DNA of 64,000 nucleotides. Origin: Phycomyces blakesleeanus NRRL 1555(-). Lineage: Eukaryota; Mucoromycota; Mucoromycetes; Mucorales; Phycomycetaceae. How positions within the stretch are numbered: position 1 is the stretch's first letter; every line of letters starts with the position of its first letter. Below, in pieces: positions 12,901 through 25,374 of this stretch. The translations under genes were made by a program, and so were the position numbers. The notes below the pieces were generated by a model, which saw only the letters and a list, made by a program, of their open reading frames with translations, was not told the DNA's origin and did no database searches. The DNA lies in assembly GCF_001638985.1 (NCBI RefSeq), contig NW_017265141.1, forward strand, positions 737,001-801,000, written 5' to 3'.

Positions 12901-13538
12901 TTCCTCAATTGGATGGTTATGTTGTGCCTTACACGAGTGCACAGCAACTCTTCTGTCTTTTTTCTTAGAGGCGTACACAAAGCATTGGCCACCATGCTTT
13001 TGTGTATCCTTGACACGTTTTCTTTCCCATCCAGGAAGGAGACTCTCTTTGCTGGCAGAGGTTTCTAAAGCAATTTTTGCAGCCTTACAAGTGTTTCTAT
13101 ATTTGTCTGCATGCTTACAGATCATCTTTATGTGAGTTTCTGATGAAAACATGGTGTAAAATGCAATATTATATGTGGCACCATATGCCTTGACAGCTTC
13201 ACGAACAGCTACAGTTGAAGAAAATTGTCTTCCAACAAGAAAGATTGAATTAAACTCGGTCAAAGCAGTATCGTACTTCTTGGAAGAAGTCTCACTGACA
13301 ATGACAAGGTCATTGGTGTTGTTGGTGTTGTTGATGTTGCTCATGTTAAATGTCAAAAAAATTATGCGCTGATGTCGTAGTAAAAAAAGGGCAGTGATCT
13401 TATTGGCAATCCAAAGAACCATTAATCTAGTCGCTCCCCCCAAAAAAAATAGGATTGTTACACTAATCATCTCTGACGTCAGAGATGGATATCTTTTTCT
13501 TAAAATCTTGTCCTGTCGGCTTGTCCGTAAGGATAGCC
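9917..13538. mobile_element. Mutator-like element (MULE)
   Basis: The ends are inverted repeats of about 110 bp: GCCTATCCTTACGGACAAG at the left and its near-complement at the right, both containing CATCTCTGACGTCAG and GTGTAACAATCC further in. The direct repeat TAAATAAA flanks both ends (9909-9916 and 13539-13546), an 8-bp duplication within the 8-11 bp range of MULEs. Inside is a single minus-strand gene combining transposase, SWIM and OTU parts. The gene has in-frame stops, so the element is dead. Confidence 0.85.
10246..13344 (-). pseudogene. MULE transposase with SWIM finger and OTU protease domain
   Basis: Starts at 13344. The N-terminal part (to 12874) resembles a FAR1/WRKY-GCM-type DNA-binding region (CKHADKYRNTC...HNHP). 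After a TGA at 12874-12876 the same frame continues into the MULE catalytic core: SETIIINATYKTNSHRM, where families have DATYKTN (catalytic D to N), and NVFITDNEKALRNAI. A SWIM finger follows (CKC...PCYH, about 11450). The last part reads ADGNCGY, stop at 10714-10716, AIAMEIYQ, then INHFLLAKRKP. This is an OTU-like cysteine protease signature (D-G-N-C and a later His). MULE-OTU fusions are known from plants (Kaonashi type). Introns lie near 10.87-10.95, 11.28-11.35 and 11.6-11.97 kb. Dead by two or more stops and loss of a catalytic Asp. Confidence 0.78.
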
Positions 13539-13546
13539 TAAATAAA

Positions 13547-14340
13547 TAAAAATATTTAAAACTATGGATTTATCTTGGTATTCTTGACACAGAGCAGGAA
13601 ATGTCAAAGATGGATTACATCATGTATATTGCTCTAATAGTTTATCTGTACTACATCTCATCTTTACTGACCATCTTTACTGACCACCTATACTGACAGT
13701 TCTTTAAAATCTCCAATCATCAACAGCAAAAAAACATGTCTTTAAAATTATGGACCAGTAATATGTTCTTTATTTATTTGGTTTCCCATTCTTATTAGGT
13801 TGGTAATGGTTTACGCTTTTATTTTTATTGGAAAGAATAGAATGTTTCTAGGTTTCAAATATAATAAAGCTGTTCTATATCCTCAGCTACTTCTTGCTCG
13901 GCTGGCTTGTTATATTTGGGATGAAAAATCTTCTACAAAAAACAAATACCTGAAGAAAATGAGATGCTCATTACCTTTTTTTAGGGGTAAGAGCAGTACT
14001 CTTTGAGAATAGATAAAACATTAGTGATGGGAGTGCGTGCGTGTTTTATACTGCAAGTTTTATGCACTAATTAATACTTACTTTGGAAGTACCCTATGCA
14101 AATGGACAAAGAAATAAAACATTTACAGTAAAGCATGGGATTATGATTTCTTTGACTATAAAACAATAGGAAAGAATTAATTTTTGTGAATTGCGTGATA
14201 GAATAATTGATTTATATACCAAAGTCAAAGGATTTCTTTGCAGACCAAGATATTATCTGTAAAGCGGTAATATCGTCTCTAGTAGAGGATATACATTAAT
14301 ATACAGTATAAATAATATTATTGTATGTATAGAAGTAAAT
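13547..14340. other. Left internal region of CACTA-2, no gene seen
   Basis: AT-rich sequence with only short open frames (one of 68 codons at 13800). It corresponds in position to the untranslated left region of CACTA-1. Confidence 0.4.
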
Positions 14341-14351
14341 AAAAGGCTTAC

Positions 14352-14797
14352 CATGGCAAGCTGGTAGCACGGGATGGAAGCTCTTGAGGCATGGCATGTT
14401 TGTAAGAGGGATGTTCATCTATAATAGAAATTATATTCAGTTAGATAAATATTAAAAAGAAATAGATTAAAATAAAATAAAATATTACTGTGTCAATATC
14501 CATGTTTGATTGTAGAGCGTATTTTTAGCGATGTGGCCTATATTAAAGAAAGAAAAAAGTCAGAATGATTGTATGGAATGATGGCATAAAGTATATTTAC
14601 TAACTCTGACTAACTCGGATGACTGTTGTGAAGATGGCACATCATAATGCAAATAAGAGTGAGTTTCTATGACATTAAGATATATTATTATTTTTTAGTT
14701 ATACATAAAGAAGTATATATTTCTTTTAAAACAAAGAAAGTGTCTTACCATAAAACCTTGCGAGTGTAAAGAGTGAAGAGAGAAACAGAGAGAATAT
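14352..14797 (-). other. Possible multi-exon gene of CACTA-2
   Basis: Minus-strand segments 14797-14757, 14666-14605, 14537-14489 and 14418-14352 are each bounded by AG and GT signals. Two encode plausible peptides (THSYLHYDVPSSQQSSELV; DEHPSYKHAMPQELPSR). The arrangement and position copy the cluster at 3.2-4.0 kb in CACTA-1. A full open reading frame could not be built (TGA in one segment), so this is either a decayed third gene or a false pattern. Confidence 0.28.
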
Positions 14798-15327
14798 CTA
14801 TGACAGACAAAAAAGTTAATTCTTTTGTTCTTTATAAAGAAGTATTTTGAACCAAAAACAATCTTACCAGAAAAATTTGCAAATATAACAAGAATTGAAA
14901 AGAGAGAGAAAAGAGGGAAATAACAAAAAACAAATAGAAAAAGTAAAAAAAAATCAAAGAAAAAAAAGTGTGTTTAAAACAAAAGATCAATATGATTTCA
15001 TTGAGTCCCAAAGCAATATAAAAACCGATTTATATTCCAGTCATTACAAGAAGTATTAATAGAGATTCGTATATCAAATATATTTTGAATATATATAATA
15101 ACCATACCTTTCGTATAATATACTTTCCCTTGCTCTTACTCTCTTATTACTTACTACACTTATACTCCCAAATCAGCACATTTGTTCTAACAATTCAAGT
15201 ATGTAAACTTGATAAAATTTATTTTTAATTTAATTTAAATAAATTTAATTGTAGAATGACAGCAATAATAATAATATAATCTGAAACTAATAATTGTAAT
15301 CTTTCATTTTATTATATTCTGTAGACA

Positions 15328-16506
15328 ATGACTAACACAAGATGTGAACGCGCAATTGCTCTTTGTCCTGTTGAGATCACCAATCAGCAGCTTATGGAAA
15401 TACTTTCTACTGTGAGAGCGGATATGTCTACCATAAAAGGACAGATCGGTAATGTTGAGCAAACTCTGACAAACATGAATGGCAGAATTGGTGTTCTTGT
15501 CACCACCAGCACCAACACCATCAGTGCCATAGATAGTTTGGCCAGAGCTCCCCTTGCTGCTCCTATGAGAGCTGAATTCACTATCGCTGCACCTGTTATC
15601 ATCTCCAACCATGAACCTACCCATGAATAATCTAATGTAGTTTATGTGAGTAACATATAAAATATTTTATCAATTCATTTTCTCATGATTTATTTATCAG
15701 GCACATATTCACAACCTTATGTGGAAACCCAAGCTTAGCTTGAGAATGCCAGAAAATATTCTGGCCAACAACCTCAAGCCCAGATGGGATACAAATGTTG
15801 CTTTAAACAAATCTCCCAACAGGGAGATAGCCGAGCAACTTCTTTCTAATCTTTAGTGCAGGTTTGGTTCCTCTAGTATAAGACGAAGCGATCTCTGAAA
15901 GAGCACACACCAACTTCACTAGTAGAATCCGTCGTGAGAGAATGTCTGATGATGAGATAGCAGAAACAAATGCTCTTACACGAAGAGCAGCCCGTGCAGA
16001 TAATGTGAGTATTATGCTAATATATATAGTTTGTAGTTGAAAATTAAAATTAAAAATAACAAATTAACAAAACTTATTACTAGAATGAGTGTCGCCATGT
16101 ACTGACATACAAAGACAATAAGGAGGCCATTGATCTTGTAATGCTCAGAAACTGTGCCAACACTCTCCAAAAAACAGCAATTTCAGATGGAGAGTCTGCC
16201 AATGAAATGGACAATGATGGCATAAAACATGTCATTCATATTGTATAACCAGGCTGGAGAAGCAATGAGATAGATTAATTTGGAGTAATACTTTTGTATT
16301 GGTGTATTATTATATTGAGTGAATTATTATCAAATGTATTTCAGTGCAACCGTTTTATTGCACTTGTTGACACTTATGCTGTCCAGGCTATGAGGTCAAG
16401 TGCTAATCAAAGGATCCGTAGGATCACTACTAGTGTGTCCAACTCAGCAGTCCTGGATAGCATTAGCCCCAATTTTCCTCAGTGGGCTCTTAGAGATGGG
16501 CTATAA
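15328..16506 (+). pseudogene. CACTA accessory protein, CACTA-2 copy
   Basis: First exon 15328-15630 encodes 100 residues with a helical stretch (LMEILSTVRADMSTIKGQIG). Later exons at about 15702, 16084 and 16345 carry LKPRWDTNVALNKS, DEIAETNALTRRAARADN and a C-terminus PQWALRDGL, matching in order the accessory proteins of CACTA-1 and CACTA-3 (the latter ends PWTLRDGPK). Stops near 15855 and 15875 and a frame change break exon 2; HIV-stop-PGWRSNE near 16247 breaks exon 3. The gene is convergent with tnp2, 130 bp apart. Function unknown; assignment rests on position and block similarity. Confidence 0.6.
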
Positions 16507-18816
16507 ATAAAACATGTTTCTCTTTTTTTTATCTATGTATTACTTTTTACATATACAATACTATCAATATATATAGGGAATTTGTTCTGTTTTTTTTTGT
16601 ATAAGAAAAGAAAATTCAAGTGGGGGTTTTTTTATTTTAAGCATAAAGCTTTTTTGGCAAAGCAATTACTAACATCTTACTAATATTTCTACTTGTAGTA
16701 ATCCTGGCTGTAGCAATCTCTAAAAAGATGTGGTGCACAGGTATAATGCAATGGCAACTATCGGGGGAGAAGGTGGGGAGACAAAACTCAAGACTGTCAT
16801 CCTTACACAATCTATCAGAGGAAGTATTAAACCACTTGATATATGCGAATACATGTTGATGATCATGAACCATGCGAGTCAGGTGGAGATTGCTATTAGA
16901 AGGGTGTGTAAAGGAGTGTGTGAAGAGATACTGTATTTGTCCAGCATAGGCTAGGGTATTTCTACCGTCACTACCAACAAACATTACGTGAACAAGAGAA
17001 TCACAACTAGCTGAGCCGTTTTTATCATGGTACTGTTGACCAAGTAAGTCAATGAACTTCAACTTTGTGATTTCATTGTCAACAAAGGAGTTTGTGAGCG
17101 TAGCATATTGTTAACTGACAAGGTCAGGAAGATTATAGGATGTTTTGTAGTGCTGAAGCAGATGGGCATATTTGGTTTCATCCATCAGTGATGATTTTTT
17201 TAGCTGAAGAGGAAAAGTCAAAGGAGGAAGAGGTTCGTTACCCTTTGGAGGAAGATGTGGGTTGGACGATGGTAGTAAGAATGATTGCAATCGGAATGGA
17301 TAAGAGGAGAGGGTAATAACTGTGGTGGTAGGTGTGAATTTCGGAGAAAGCTTTGAGAGAATGTTGAAAAAGGCGACGTGACTAGAACTTTTCAGAACAG
17401 CATTGGAATAGTCACCCTTGAATGCGTTTTGAACAAAACTTCTCATATATGTTGTCTCAAAACCATCTTTTCCATTTGTCTTGATATGCTTCAACAGGCC
17501 ATTGTATCTCTCAAACCCAAAGAGCCAGTAACCATACATGGGTCCAAAAACACGAATGGTCTCGCAAAGATGGAGGTGCGGGTGCATGTTGCAGGTGAGG
17601 ATGATAGGAGTGCAGAGTTCAGTAGCCTTTTTGCAAAACATTTTCAGATAGTTGTGGGCACTGTTCACTTCATCAAATGTGATGCTTGGCTTGATAAGAT
17701 AGCGGCATGCATGGACAAAATTTATCCAGTTGTTATACATTTCAAATAGTAGAATACCATGCAGCAGAACAGGAGAATACACTAGTACCCAGGATTTCCA
17801 GTTGTTAGCTTTCATGTATGGAAAGCCTTTTCCAATCTTTGATATCGGCTTTGTATAATCCCTCAGAAGGACCATTGTCTCTGCAATTTGTTCCATGGCA
17901 GCAAACTCTTTGGCTCCAATCGTTTTCTTATTGACCCACCGGTCCATCATTCTTTTTGGCATCCCCACGAATAAATTATGCATGGGATCAATGATCGTTC
18001 CACATACTAGATCAAAGAATCCAAGGCGTTGCAACTGCTACCCTCAAACACCATATTCGACTTCCAGCTGGTGCCTTTCTGAGGGTGTACTCGCACTCTT
18101 ACACTCCTCAGCATGCAACCTGTTCTCTACACTGCTACGAATATTCCAAAGAGAATAATTGAATCCACTGAAGTCCACCTGATTTGTGTTGGGCAATCTG
18201 GGGAGCTGGATTGTATACTTGTAGCATGCACATATACTATTGTGGGCTGTAAATCCACTTGTTTTCCTGGCAGCAGGGATGTCACATGCAACCATCAGCA
18301 AGGCAGCACGGACATTAGCACCAGAAGGGCACTCATAGATCGGGACTCACATTCCAATATACAACTGTTTCCTCTTGTCTACCATGGGCTTGAGATAGTT
18401 ATTTATCTCCTCGCATCTTGGCTTCTTGGGACCAGACATCAGACCAATCAGAATTGTGTTCTCAGGCTTGAACCATACTTCTCGAGGCAGATTATTTACA
18501 ACCAAGTAAATTGTACCAGAAGAGTAACTAACTCCATTGAACGGCTAGAACCAGTCTACATTGAGTGTCAACATCAATGAGTGAGAACAAGCAACAAACG
18601 AGACACTACTTGTATCCTTCAGCTCTTTCCACATTGCTCCATCATATACATCGCACATAGTATCAAAAATCTTAAGCTTCATGTTCCAGTGATGGATTTG
18701 CTCTTCAAAACCAGGACGAAGGAAAAGAACAGACAAAGCTTGCTTAAGGGACTGGTACAAGTATACTCGCTTTGATACCAGTGCACCTGAAGTTGACTCT
18801 TTCATCAACTTACAAC

Positions 18817-19350
18817 TGTTGTGGTGGTTGAAGTTGAAGAAGTTTTTAAGAGGAAGAATTGAAGATTTGAGATTAGGAACGAAGATTCGTGAGAACTTGT
18901 GTAGGTTTTGTTTATTGAGAAAGGATTTTATATCAAAGTTTTGACCAGATTCCTACACTGAACTACTACTGCTATTTATATTGTTTTGGATTGGGAAAAT
19001 TATATGACTGGGGTCAGGTAATCGATCCTATCTGGGCCTTAATCAGAGCAACGTGATCTTGGGATAATTAATGTATGATTAATTATATAAATATGTGTAG
19101 TCCCAATGAAGTATTAACATCAAAAGTAAATGTGTTTATGAGTTATAATTATGCTTATAATAATCCACTGATGTATCCCATATTATGGTGATATCATCAT
19201 ATTAAATATAATCACTATCATGCATGCTAAACCTGTGTGTTAAATAATAAAGTAATCAGTAGACACCTTTGACTGGAATAGCTGAGGCCTTATATTATTT
19301 CCTTCAGACTTATTCTCAATTACAGCAGTAGTCAATACTCATTTACAACA
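18817..19350 (-). mobile_element. Solo LTR 2
   Basis: Same LTR family as solo LTR 1, in the opposite orientation: starts TGTTGTGGTGGTTGAAG and ends CATTTACAACA on the plus strand. It is flanked by the 5-bp duplication ACAAC (18812-18816 and 19351-19355) and lies inside the tnp2 coding sequence of CACTA-2. Confidence 0.93.
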
Positions 19351-19488
19351 ACAACCACAAGGAGAGCGTGCACCAACATTTGTGAAAACACAATGGGGAG
19401 GTACGGACATGTTTTCTTCATAGATGCAATGGCTGTTTGAACATGACACAAATTGCTTGATACCTTTGGTGATAGACAAAAAGTCAGT

Positions 19489-20018
19489 TGTTGTAAATGA
19501 GTATTGACTACTGCTGCAATTGAGAATAAGTCTGAAGGAAATAATATAAGGCCTCAGCTATTTCAGTCAAAGGTGTCTACCAATTACTTTATTATTTAAC
19601 ACACAGATTTAGTATCCATGATAGTGAATATATTTCATATAATGATATCACTATAATATGGGATACATCAGTGAATTATTATAAGCATAATTATAACTCA
19701 TAAACATTTACTTTTAATGTTAATACTTCATTGGGACTACACACATTTATATAATTAATCATATATTAATTATCCCAAGATCACGTTGCTCTGATTAAGG
19801 CTCAGATAGGATCGATTACCTGACCCCAGTCATATAATTTTCCTGATTCAAAATAATATAAATAGCAGTAGTAGTTCAGTGTAGGAACCTCGTCAAATTT
19901 TGATACCAAATCATTCTCAATAAACAAACCCTACACAAGTTTTCACGAATCTTCGTTCCTCATCTCAAATCTTTAATTCTTCTCCTTAAAGACTTCTTCA
20001 ACTTCAATCACCACAACA
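19489..20018 (+). mobile_element. Solo LTR 3
   Basis: Starts TGTTGTAAATGAG and ends CACCACAACA, flanked by TCAGT on both sides (19484-19488 and 20019-20023). It is in the same orientation as solo LTR 1 and lies only 138 bp from solo LTR 2, again in tnp2 coding sequence. Confidence 0.93.
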
Positions 20019-20577
20019 TCAGTCATTTTATGTAGCCCAGCCAGACTTTTGGGAAGTTGGAAATCTTGTCCATAAATCTCAAGAGCTCGTTGATGAACTT
20101 AATCAAGACAACAGAACCCTTATTGACCACACAACGAGATGCAAACAGTACTGTAAAAGTAGCAATAAATCTGTGCACTGGATTCTTGGGCATATCAGAA
20201 GCAGCAAAAAAGTCTTTTTTTTTTAAAAAAAAGTTAATACACATTTTTTTTTTAAAAAAAAGTTAATACACATTTTTTTTTTAGTTTTTTTTTATGTATT
20301 TAAAACTGACCCTCATTGTTAAACTCTTCAACATAAAGCTTGGCAGTGTCTTCTTCACCATTGTAATCACTGTCATTGTCATTGGTCATGTCAGACTCAT
20401 CACCATTGTAGTCATTATCAACAAAGATGTTGAAGTATTTGTGATATATGTGTAGATGTATAGAAGAAAAGGTGTAGTAGACGTGTAGGAATAAGTGAGA
20501 CTTAGTGATGTTTGAGTTTTTATTGGAGTAGAAATAGAAAAGAGTTTTTGATATCAATTAAGATAAGATTCTAAGTA

Positions 20578-20985
20578 CTGGTTTTATCCATTCAATTGGC
20601 ACCCATTTCCATCTAATTAGCATCCGTTTCCATCTAATTAGAACCCATTGACATCTGATTGGCTTCCATAGAAATTGAATTTGCATCCATTGCCAACTGA
20701 ATTTGCTTTCATTGCCATCTGAATTTGCTCCCCCCCTTTTACTATTGGTGGAAGGGTACATGGCACTCAAATTTTTTATTCTTACGCCTTACAATTTTTT
20801 TTTATATAACTGTAGTATTTTTTTTTGTAAACGTCGTATTTTTTTATATAACCATAGAATTTTTTTTTGTAAACGTCGTATTTTTTTTATATAACCATAG
20901 TATTTTTTTTTGTAAATGTCATATTTTTTTATATAACCATAATATTTTTTTTGTAAACGTCGTATTTTTTTGGCATAAAACATGA
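20578..20985 (+). repeat. Tc1-L1 left inverted repeat with iterons and T-rich array
   Basis: The outer part (20578-20745) is a series of 20-21 bp imperfect iterons of the kind CCATTTCCATCTAATTAGCA. The inner part alternates TATATAACCATAG and GTAAACGTCGTA blocks separated by T runs. The inverse occurs at 25375-25763. Confidence 0.85.
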
Positions 20986-21190
20986 ATATTTTTATTAGGC
21001 ATAATTAGTTGATAGAGAAATAGAACACATAATAAAAAGTAAGATATAATGAAATACAAAGTAATAAAAAAAGAGAAGCATAAAGCAGTAAAACAAATAA
21101 AAAAAAGAGGGACATAAAGTAGTAAAAAATAAAAATAAAATAAAAAAAGACATAGAGTGTAAAGAGCTTAAATAGACATAAAAGACATAC

Positions 21191-22722
21191 TTAAAGCTTT
21201 CGCTCTCTGTTCAAACAGTGAGGAAAAAATGAAATGGCATGGTTAATCCAACCCAAACAGTCCGAAAGGGTGACAGTCTTAGCTGATTCTGTAATCCTTA
21301 AGATGAATCCGTCTGACTCTGTAATCTCTTCTCTGTGGACACCAAACTTGATCTTGGACCACATTTCCTCAATTGGATTCAGGAAAGGTGAATACACAGG
21401 AAGATATGCACACTTGTACCCACGGGAAGAAATAAAGTCTTTCACCTCATCGGCCTTATGGATAGAAGCGTTATCCATGATGAGATAATGTCCTTGCATA
21501 CCCTGGCTGTCCAGAACGTCCATTGTATGACTAAGAAAGTTGAGGTAGTGCTGGGTTCTGGTGCCAATTTGGCCATTCACCTCAACGTTAGTGTAGATGT
21601 CCAACTTTCTCTTCTTCTTGGTTGCAACTGCAGTGGGTTTCTTCAACGAGAGGCTGACAATCCCTCTCTCGCACATTGCACCAAGGATGGTGATGGACAC
21701 ACCTCTCTGCGTTGGGACAGTTGTCTTAGCCGGGGTGCCACTGACGGAACGGCCAAAAGTTCTCTTGATATGCATATTGAAGCCTGCTTCATCAATAAAC
21801 ACACAGTTTGACAGATAGTTGAAATCCGCAAATTGTTGCCACTCCAAAATGTGGTCTCGTTTCATCTCAATTGTGCTGATGTCATCTCTCTTCTCGGGCA
21901 GCTTCTCCAACTTATTCATCGTCAGGGCACACTTCTTCACCAAGTGCTTCTGGATTGCTGATTTGGTAATCTGCAGCCCAGAGAACTCTTCCATAACAGC
22001 TATCCTTGCTTGTTCCAAGGTAGCATCTGGTTTATTTTCGAAAAACTTCAAAAAAAAGCAGAGTGCACCTGGAACAACTTTTGGTTGCCATGTTTTCGTT
22101 CTTTAGGTGCAGAAACCTCCTCAACCTCCATTGTCTCCAGCCCATTGGACTCATCAGTCTCCACTGTGGCAGCATCAAAATTGGCCTGCATCTTCTCTCT
22201 GGCCAACCTGATATAGTTCTGGGCAGTCCGGACATTGATGCCCGTTTCCCTGGCAGCAGCAGCAGCAGTCTGGTTTTCCAAGAAAACCAAGGAGAAGAGC
22301 TTGTTCACCTGGTTATGGTTGTACTTTTGATACGAACCTCGACCTATGCTTTCTGCAGTGGGAACAGAATCAGGGTCGACCTTCTCTGGCAGATTCGTCT
22401 TTGGCTTCTGTGCAACAATGGTTTTGGTGGTGGCCTCATTGACTTCAGTTGGCAAAAAACTTCTGAGACTTAGGAGGTTTGTGACTGCTGGGTTTCTGGC
22501 CGAGGTACGGGTCCATTCCATATCGACATAATTGACAAAGACATCTGTCACAGATCGGAGTACAACTTCTCCATGCATTTCGTCAACAATCTCTTGGTTG
22601 AAATCGCACAAGGGGTTGAAAGCAATTCCAGAAAACTGGGTTTGGTCTGCAGAACCACTGTGACTGACCATTTCACAGTGCTTGTCCATAACAAATTCGA
22701 GGGAGTTGTTGGAAGTAGACAT
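21191..22722 (-). pseudogene. Tc1-L transposase, frameshifted
   Basis: IS630/Tc1-mariner transposase in two frames. The N-terminal 224 residues (22722-22048) hold a helix-turn-helix block (AAAARETGINVRTAQNYIRL). The C-terminal 286 residues hold VFIDEAGFNM, MDNASIHKADEV and FLNPIEEMWSKIK. The break lies in an A/T run near 22050 that is one base shorter (8) than in Tc1-L2 (9), where the protein is one 510-residue frame. The DDE residues are all kept. A TATATA motif lies upstream near 22800. A homopolymer error in the assembly is a real alternative to a mutation. Confidence 0.85.
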
Positions 22723-23038
22723 TTTTTTTTGAAAATAAAAAGGGTGTTAAAATCGAGGAAGAAAGATAACTGAGAAACTTTTATTAAGACGCTGGGGTAT
22801 ATATACCAAAAAAAAATATTTTAATAACTTAAACGTTTCTACCAAGGTATAGTCTTGTCCTGTTGTCTTAATATATTTGGATAAAGAACGTGTTGAAGAA
22901 TAATGAATGTTTACATATTAAGCTTCTTCACACTTTTAAGAACATTTATTTTATTAGCCAATTTACAGTGCTACCAGAGCCTTTATGGTGTCCTGTCCTC
23001 TGTCTCAAAGGAAGGGGTGAGATTTCTCCTCATGGGTT

Positions 23039-23049
23039 TGCCCAACCAA

Positions 23050-23080
<31 letters not shown>

Positions 23081-23600
23081 AAAAGAAAGTTTTTTTTTGT
23101 ATAGAGCCAAGGAAAAGCTCGAAATTCAGTTATTGAGATTTTCAGTTTTTCAGAAATTTCTGCAGTTAGATACCATTTTATTTTCAGTTATTAAGATTTT
23201 CAGTTTTTCAGTTATTGAGACTTTCAGTTTTTCAGTTTTTCAGTTTTTCAGAAATTTCTTGCAGTAAGATATCATTTTATTTTTAGTTATTGAGACTTTC
23301 AGTTTTTCAGAAATTATTTGCAAAAAAATGGTTATGTATATTATAAAAATTTATGAATAAAAATGCTAGTTATATTATTTGGAGAATTATTTTTAAAATT
23401 GCTATTACATTTTTCTTTTTTTTATTTTTCTTTTTTTTTATTTCTTTTTTTTTATTTCTATTTTTTTTATTTCTTTTTTTTTATTTCTTTTTTTTTATTT
23501 CTTATTCCTTTTTTTATTTTTTTTATTTTTTTTTATTTTTTTTTTATTTTTTCATCTCTTTTTTTTTCATCTCTTTTTTTTTTTCTTTTTTTTGTCATGA
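23039..23600. repeat. Low-complexity centre of Tc1-L1
   Basis: A-rich tract (23047-23095), a region of CAGTTTTTCAG / TTATTGAGA repeats (23125-23310), then a T-rich array of TTTATTTCTTTTTT units (23405-23600). The same order occurs inverted in Tc1-L2, where the T/A array is longer. Confidence 0.8.
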
Positions 23601-23699
23601 GCTTGTGCTATTTTTTGTTACTGTTTTTGTGTGTGTAATATTTGGTTTTTTTTTGGTATTTTGTATCATGAGGGTTTCCAAAATTGAGATCGGGTAGTA

Positions 23700-24789
23700 T
23701 TGTGAGCAAAGCATAATTCTTGGACTGCTTTCAGTTGTTTAACAGATTGTTGGACATTTACTTGTTTCGAGTGCAGATTACAAAGAGTTGTTGAGTTTGA
23801 TATTAAGAAGATCAGGATTCTGACATTGTAAAATGGTTAGAGCAGGTGCTGAATAAATATAGCATTTTTGAATTCTTTTTTGTAATAGTATTAGATGCTT
23901 GTGTAGGACCAGGTTCATAAGAAATACAATTGCTGTGGTAGTCAATCAGATTACCGGATATTTGAGATAAAAATTGGCAAGTTTTTGTGTGGTCGGTAGA
24001 GTGAATTCTACTGTTGGATTTCAAAAAAGTATGGTCAGTGAAATGCACTTAAAAGCATTATGAATATGTGTAAACTGGTTCCTATCGTACAGATAGATGT
24101 TTGATCTTGTAGTTTCTTTGTAGATTGAGGGTTGAATCGTCACGTTTTCTTTTCAGATTTATAGCTTTTGCTCAAAATACTATAGATTATTTAGAGATTA
24201 ATATCAATGACTCCGAGGTATAGGCTTTATTTACATACAGAAACATAATGTGATCTGGAAATAATAAAAAAATCCATGAGGTGTAGAGCTTTAAGCAGTG
24301 TTTTTATTGTCAGAGTAATATTTAGTTGTTGAAGTGAGCATGAGAATGAAATTTATTGCTGATTTAAGAAGAGAAATAAAGAGTTTTGATATATAAACAC
24401 CAAATGGAAAGAGAGAGAATTATGATATCTCTTTTAAAAAAGAATGTTTATAATAAATTTATGGCTGCGGATAATATATTGTCCTATTTATTTTTTATCT
24501 CCTTGAGTTCAATTTGTACTACTTTATTTAGTGGACCTTGGCATATTATTTTTTGATATAAAAAGCTGAAAATATAATGACTAATACTATTTAACAACAA
24601 CTCAATCTTCTTTACATCTATTCTTGCTGCTTCAACTTGTGTTCTGATTTTTATCTTGCATCTTAAGTAATTACTATTTAATTATAACTGCTATGTGCTA
24701 GATATAACTATATTTATATAAAATATGTCACTTTAACATATCTTCTTATTTCTTTATTTTTTCACCTTTTATTATCAGAAAACCCTACA
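23700..24789. other. Tc1-L1 internal spacer
   Basis: Lies between the low-complexity tract and the small gene. A 78-codon minus-strand frame (23812-24048) is kept in Tc1-L2 at 52515-52751, but high overall identity makes that weak evidence. A pyrimidine tract ending TTATTATCAG (24768-24778) could be an acceptor for an upstream exon of the small gene. Confidence 0.35.
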
Positions 24790-25169
24790 ATGTTACACAA
24801 GAAACTTGAAGAATATAACAGTGCCTTTGAAAAAATCATGGAAGAGCTTGAAGAGCCTGAAATGCCAGAAGATCCAAAAAGTTCTGCCCCATCAACAACA
24901 GACGAAACCCCCAAAAAAAGTAGAGGGCAATATCAAAAGCCTACGGATAAAGATATAAAAAGCTTCTTTATCTCTACTTCATAAGAGGATTAACTATCGA
25001 AAAAGCTAGCAAGATAGTAAATATGAAACAAACAACTGCTGATGGCTATATTTTGAAGTGGAGAAAGTCTCCAGTTGTTTTTTTCATTAAAAACAACGAG
25101 GCTACAAGTGACAAAAAAATGAATCTTTTATTCGAAACTTACTCTGCAATAAAGAAAGAATACAAATAA
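24790..25169 (+). pseudogene. Tc1-L small helix-turn-helix protein, frameshifted
   Basis: N-terminal acidic region (MEELEEPEMPEDPKSS) and a basic linker (KKSRGQYQKPTDKDIK), after which one A is missing near 24956 compared with Tc1-L2. In the other frame the helix-turn-helix-like segment follows (GLTIEKASKIVNMKQTTA), then LKWRKSPVVFFIK, ending at 25169. It might bind the terminal iterons and help the transposase; this is inference from size, fold-like pattern and co-location. No family name is recognised. Confidence 0.55.
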
Positions 25170-25374
25170 TATTATTGTATTTTCAATTTTAACATAATTA
25201 TTATAATGAGATACTTGCTTTATTATCTTATAACTGCAGTAAGGTATTTAACTTTAACAAAGTAATCTGGAGAAAAGTTTGCATATTATGTTAGTTCTCT
25301 CTATAGATATTTTCTATGACGTATCTTTGTAGAAAGGTCTACATATATGAAGTGCTATTACATTAGGCGTTTGG

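Noticed and set aside
23353..23697. Phe/Leu-rich frames in the T-rich tract, and the same at 52925-53305
   Set aside because: Products of the TTTATTTCTTTTTT low-complexity array; no start context, no motif, and the length varies between the two copies.
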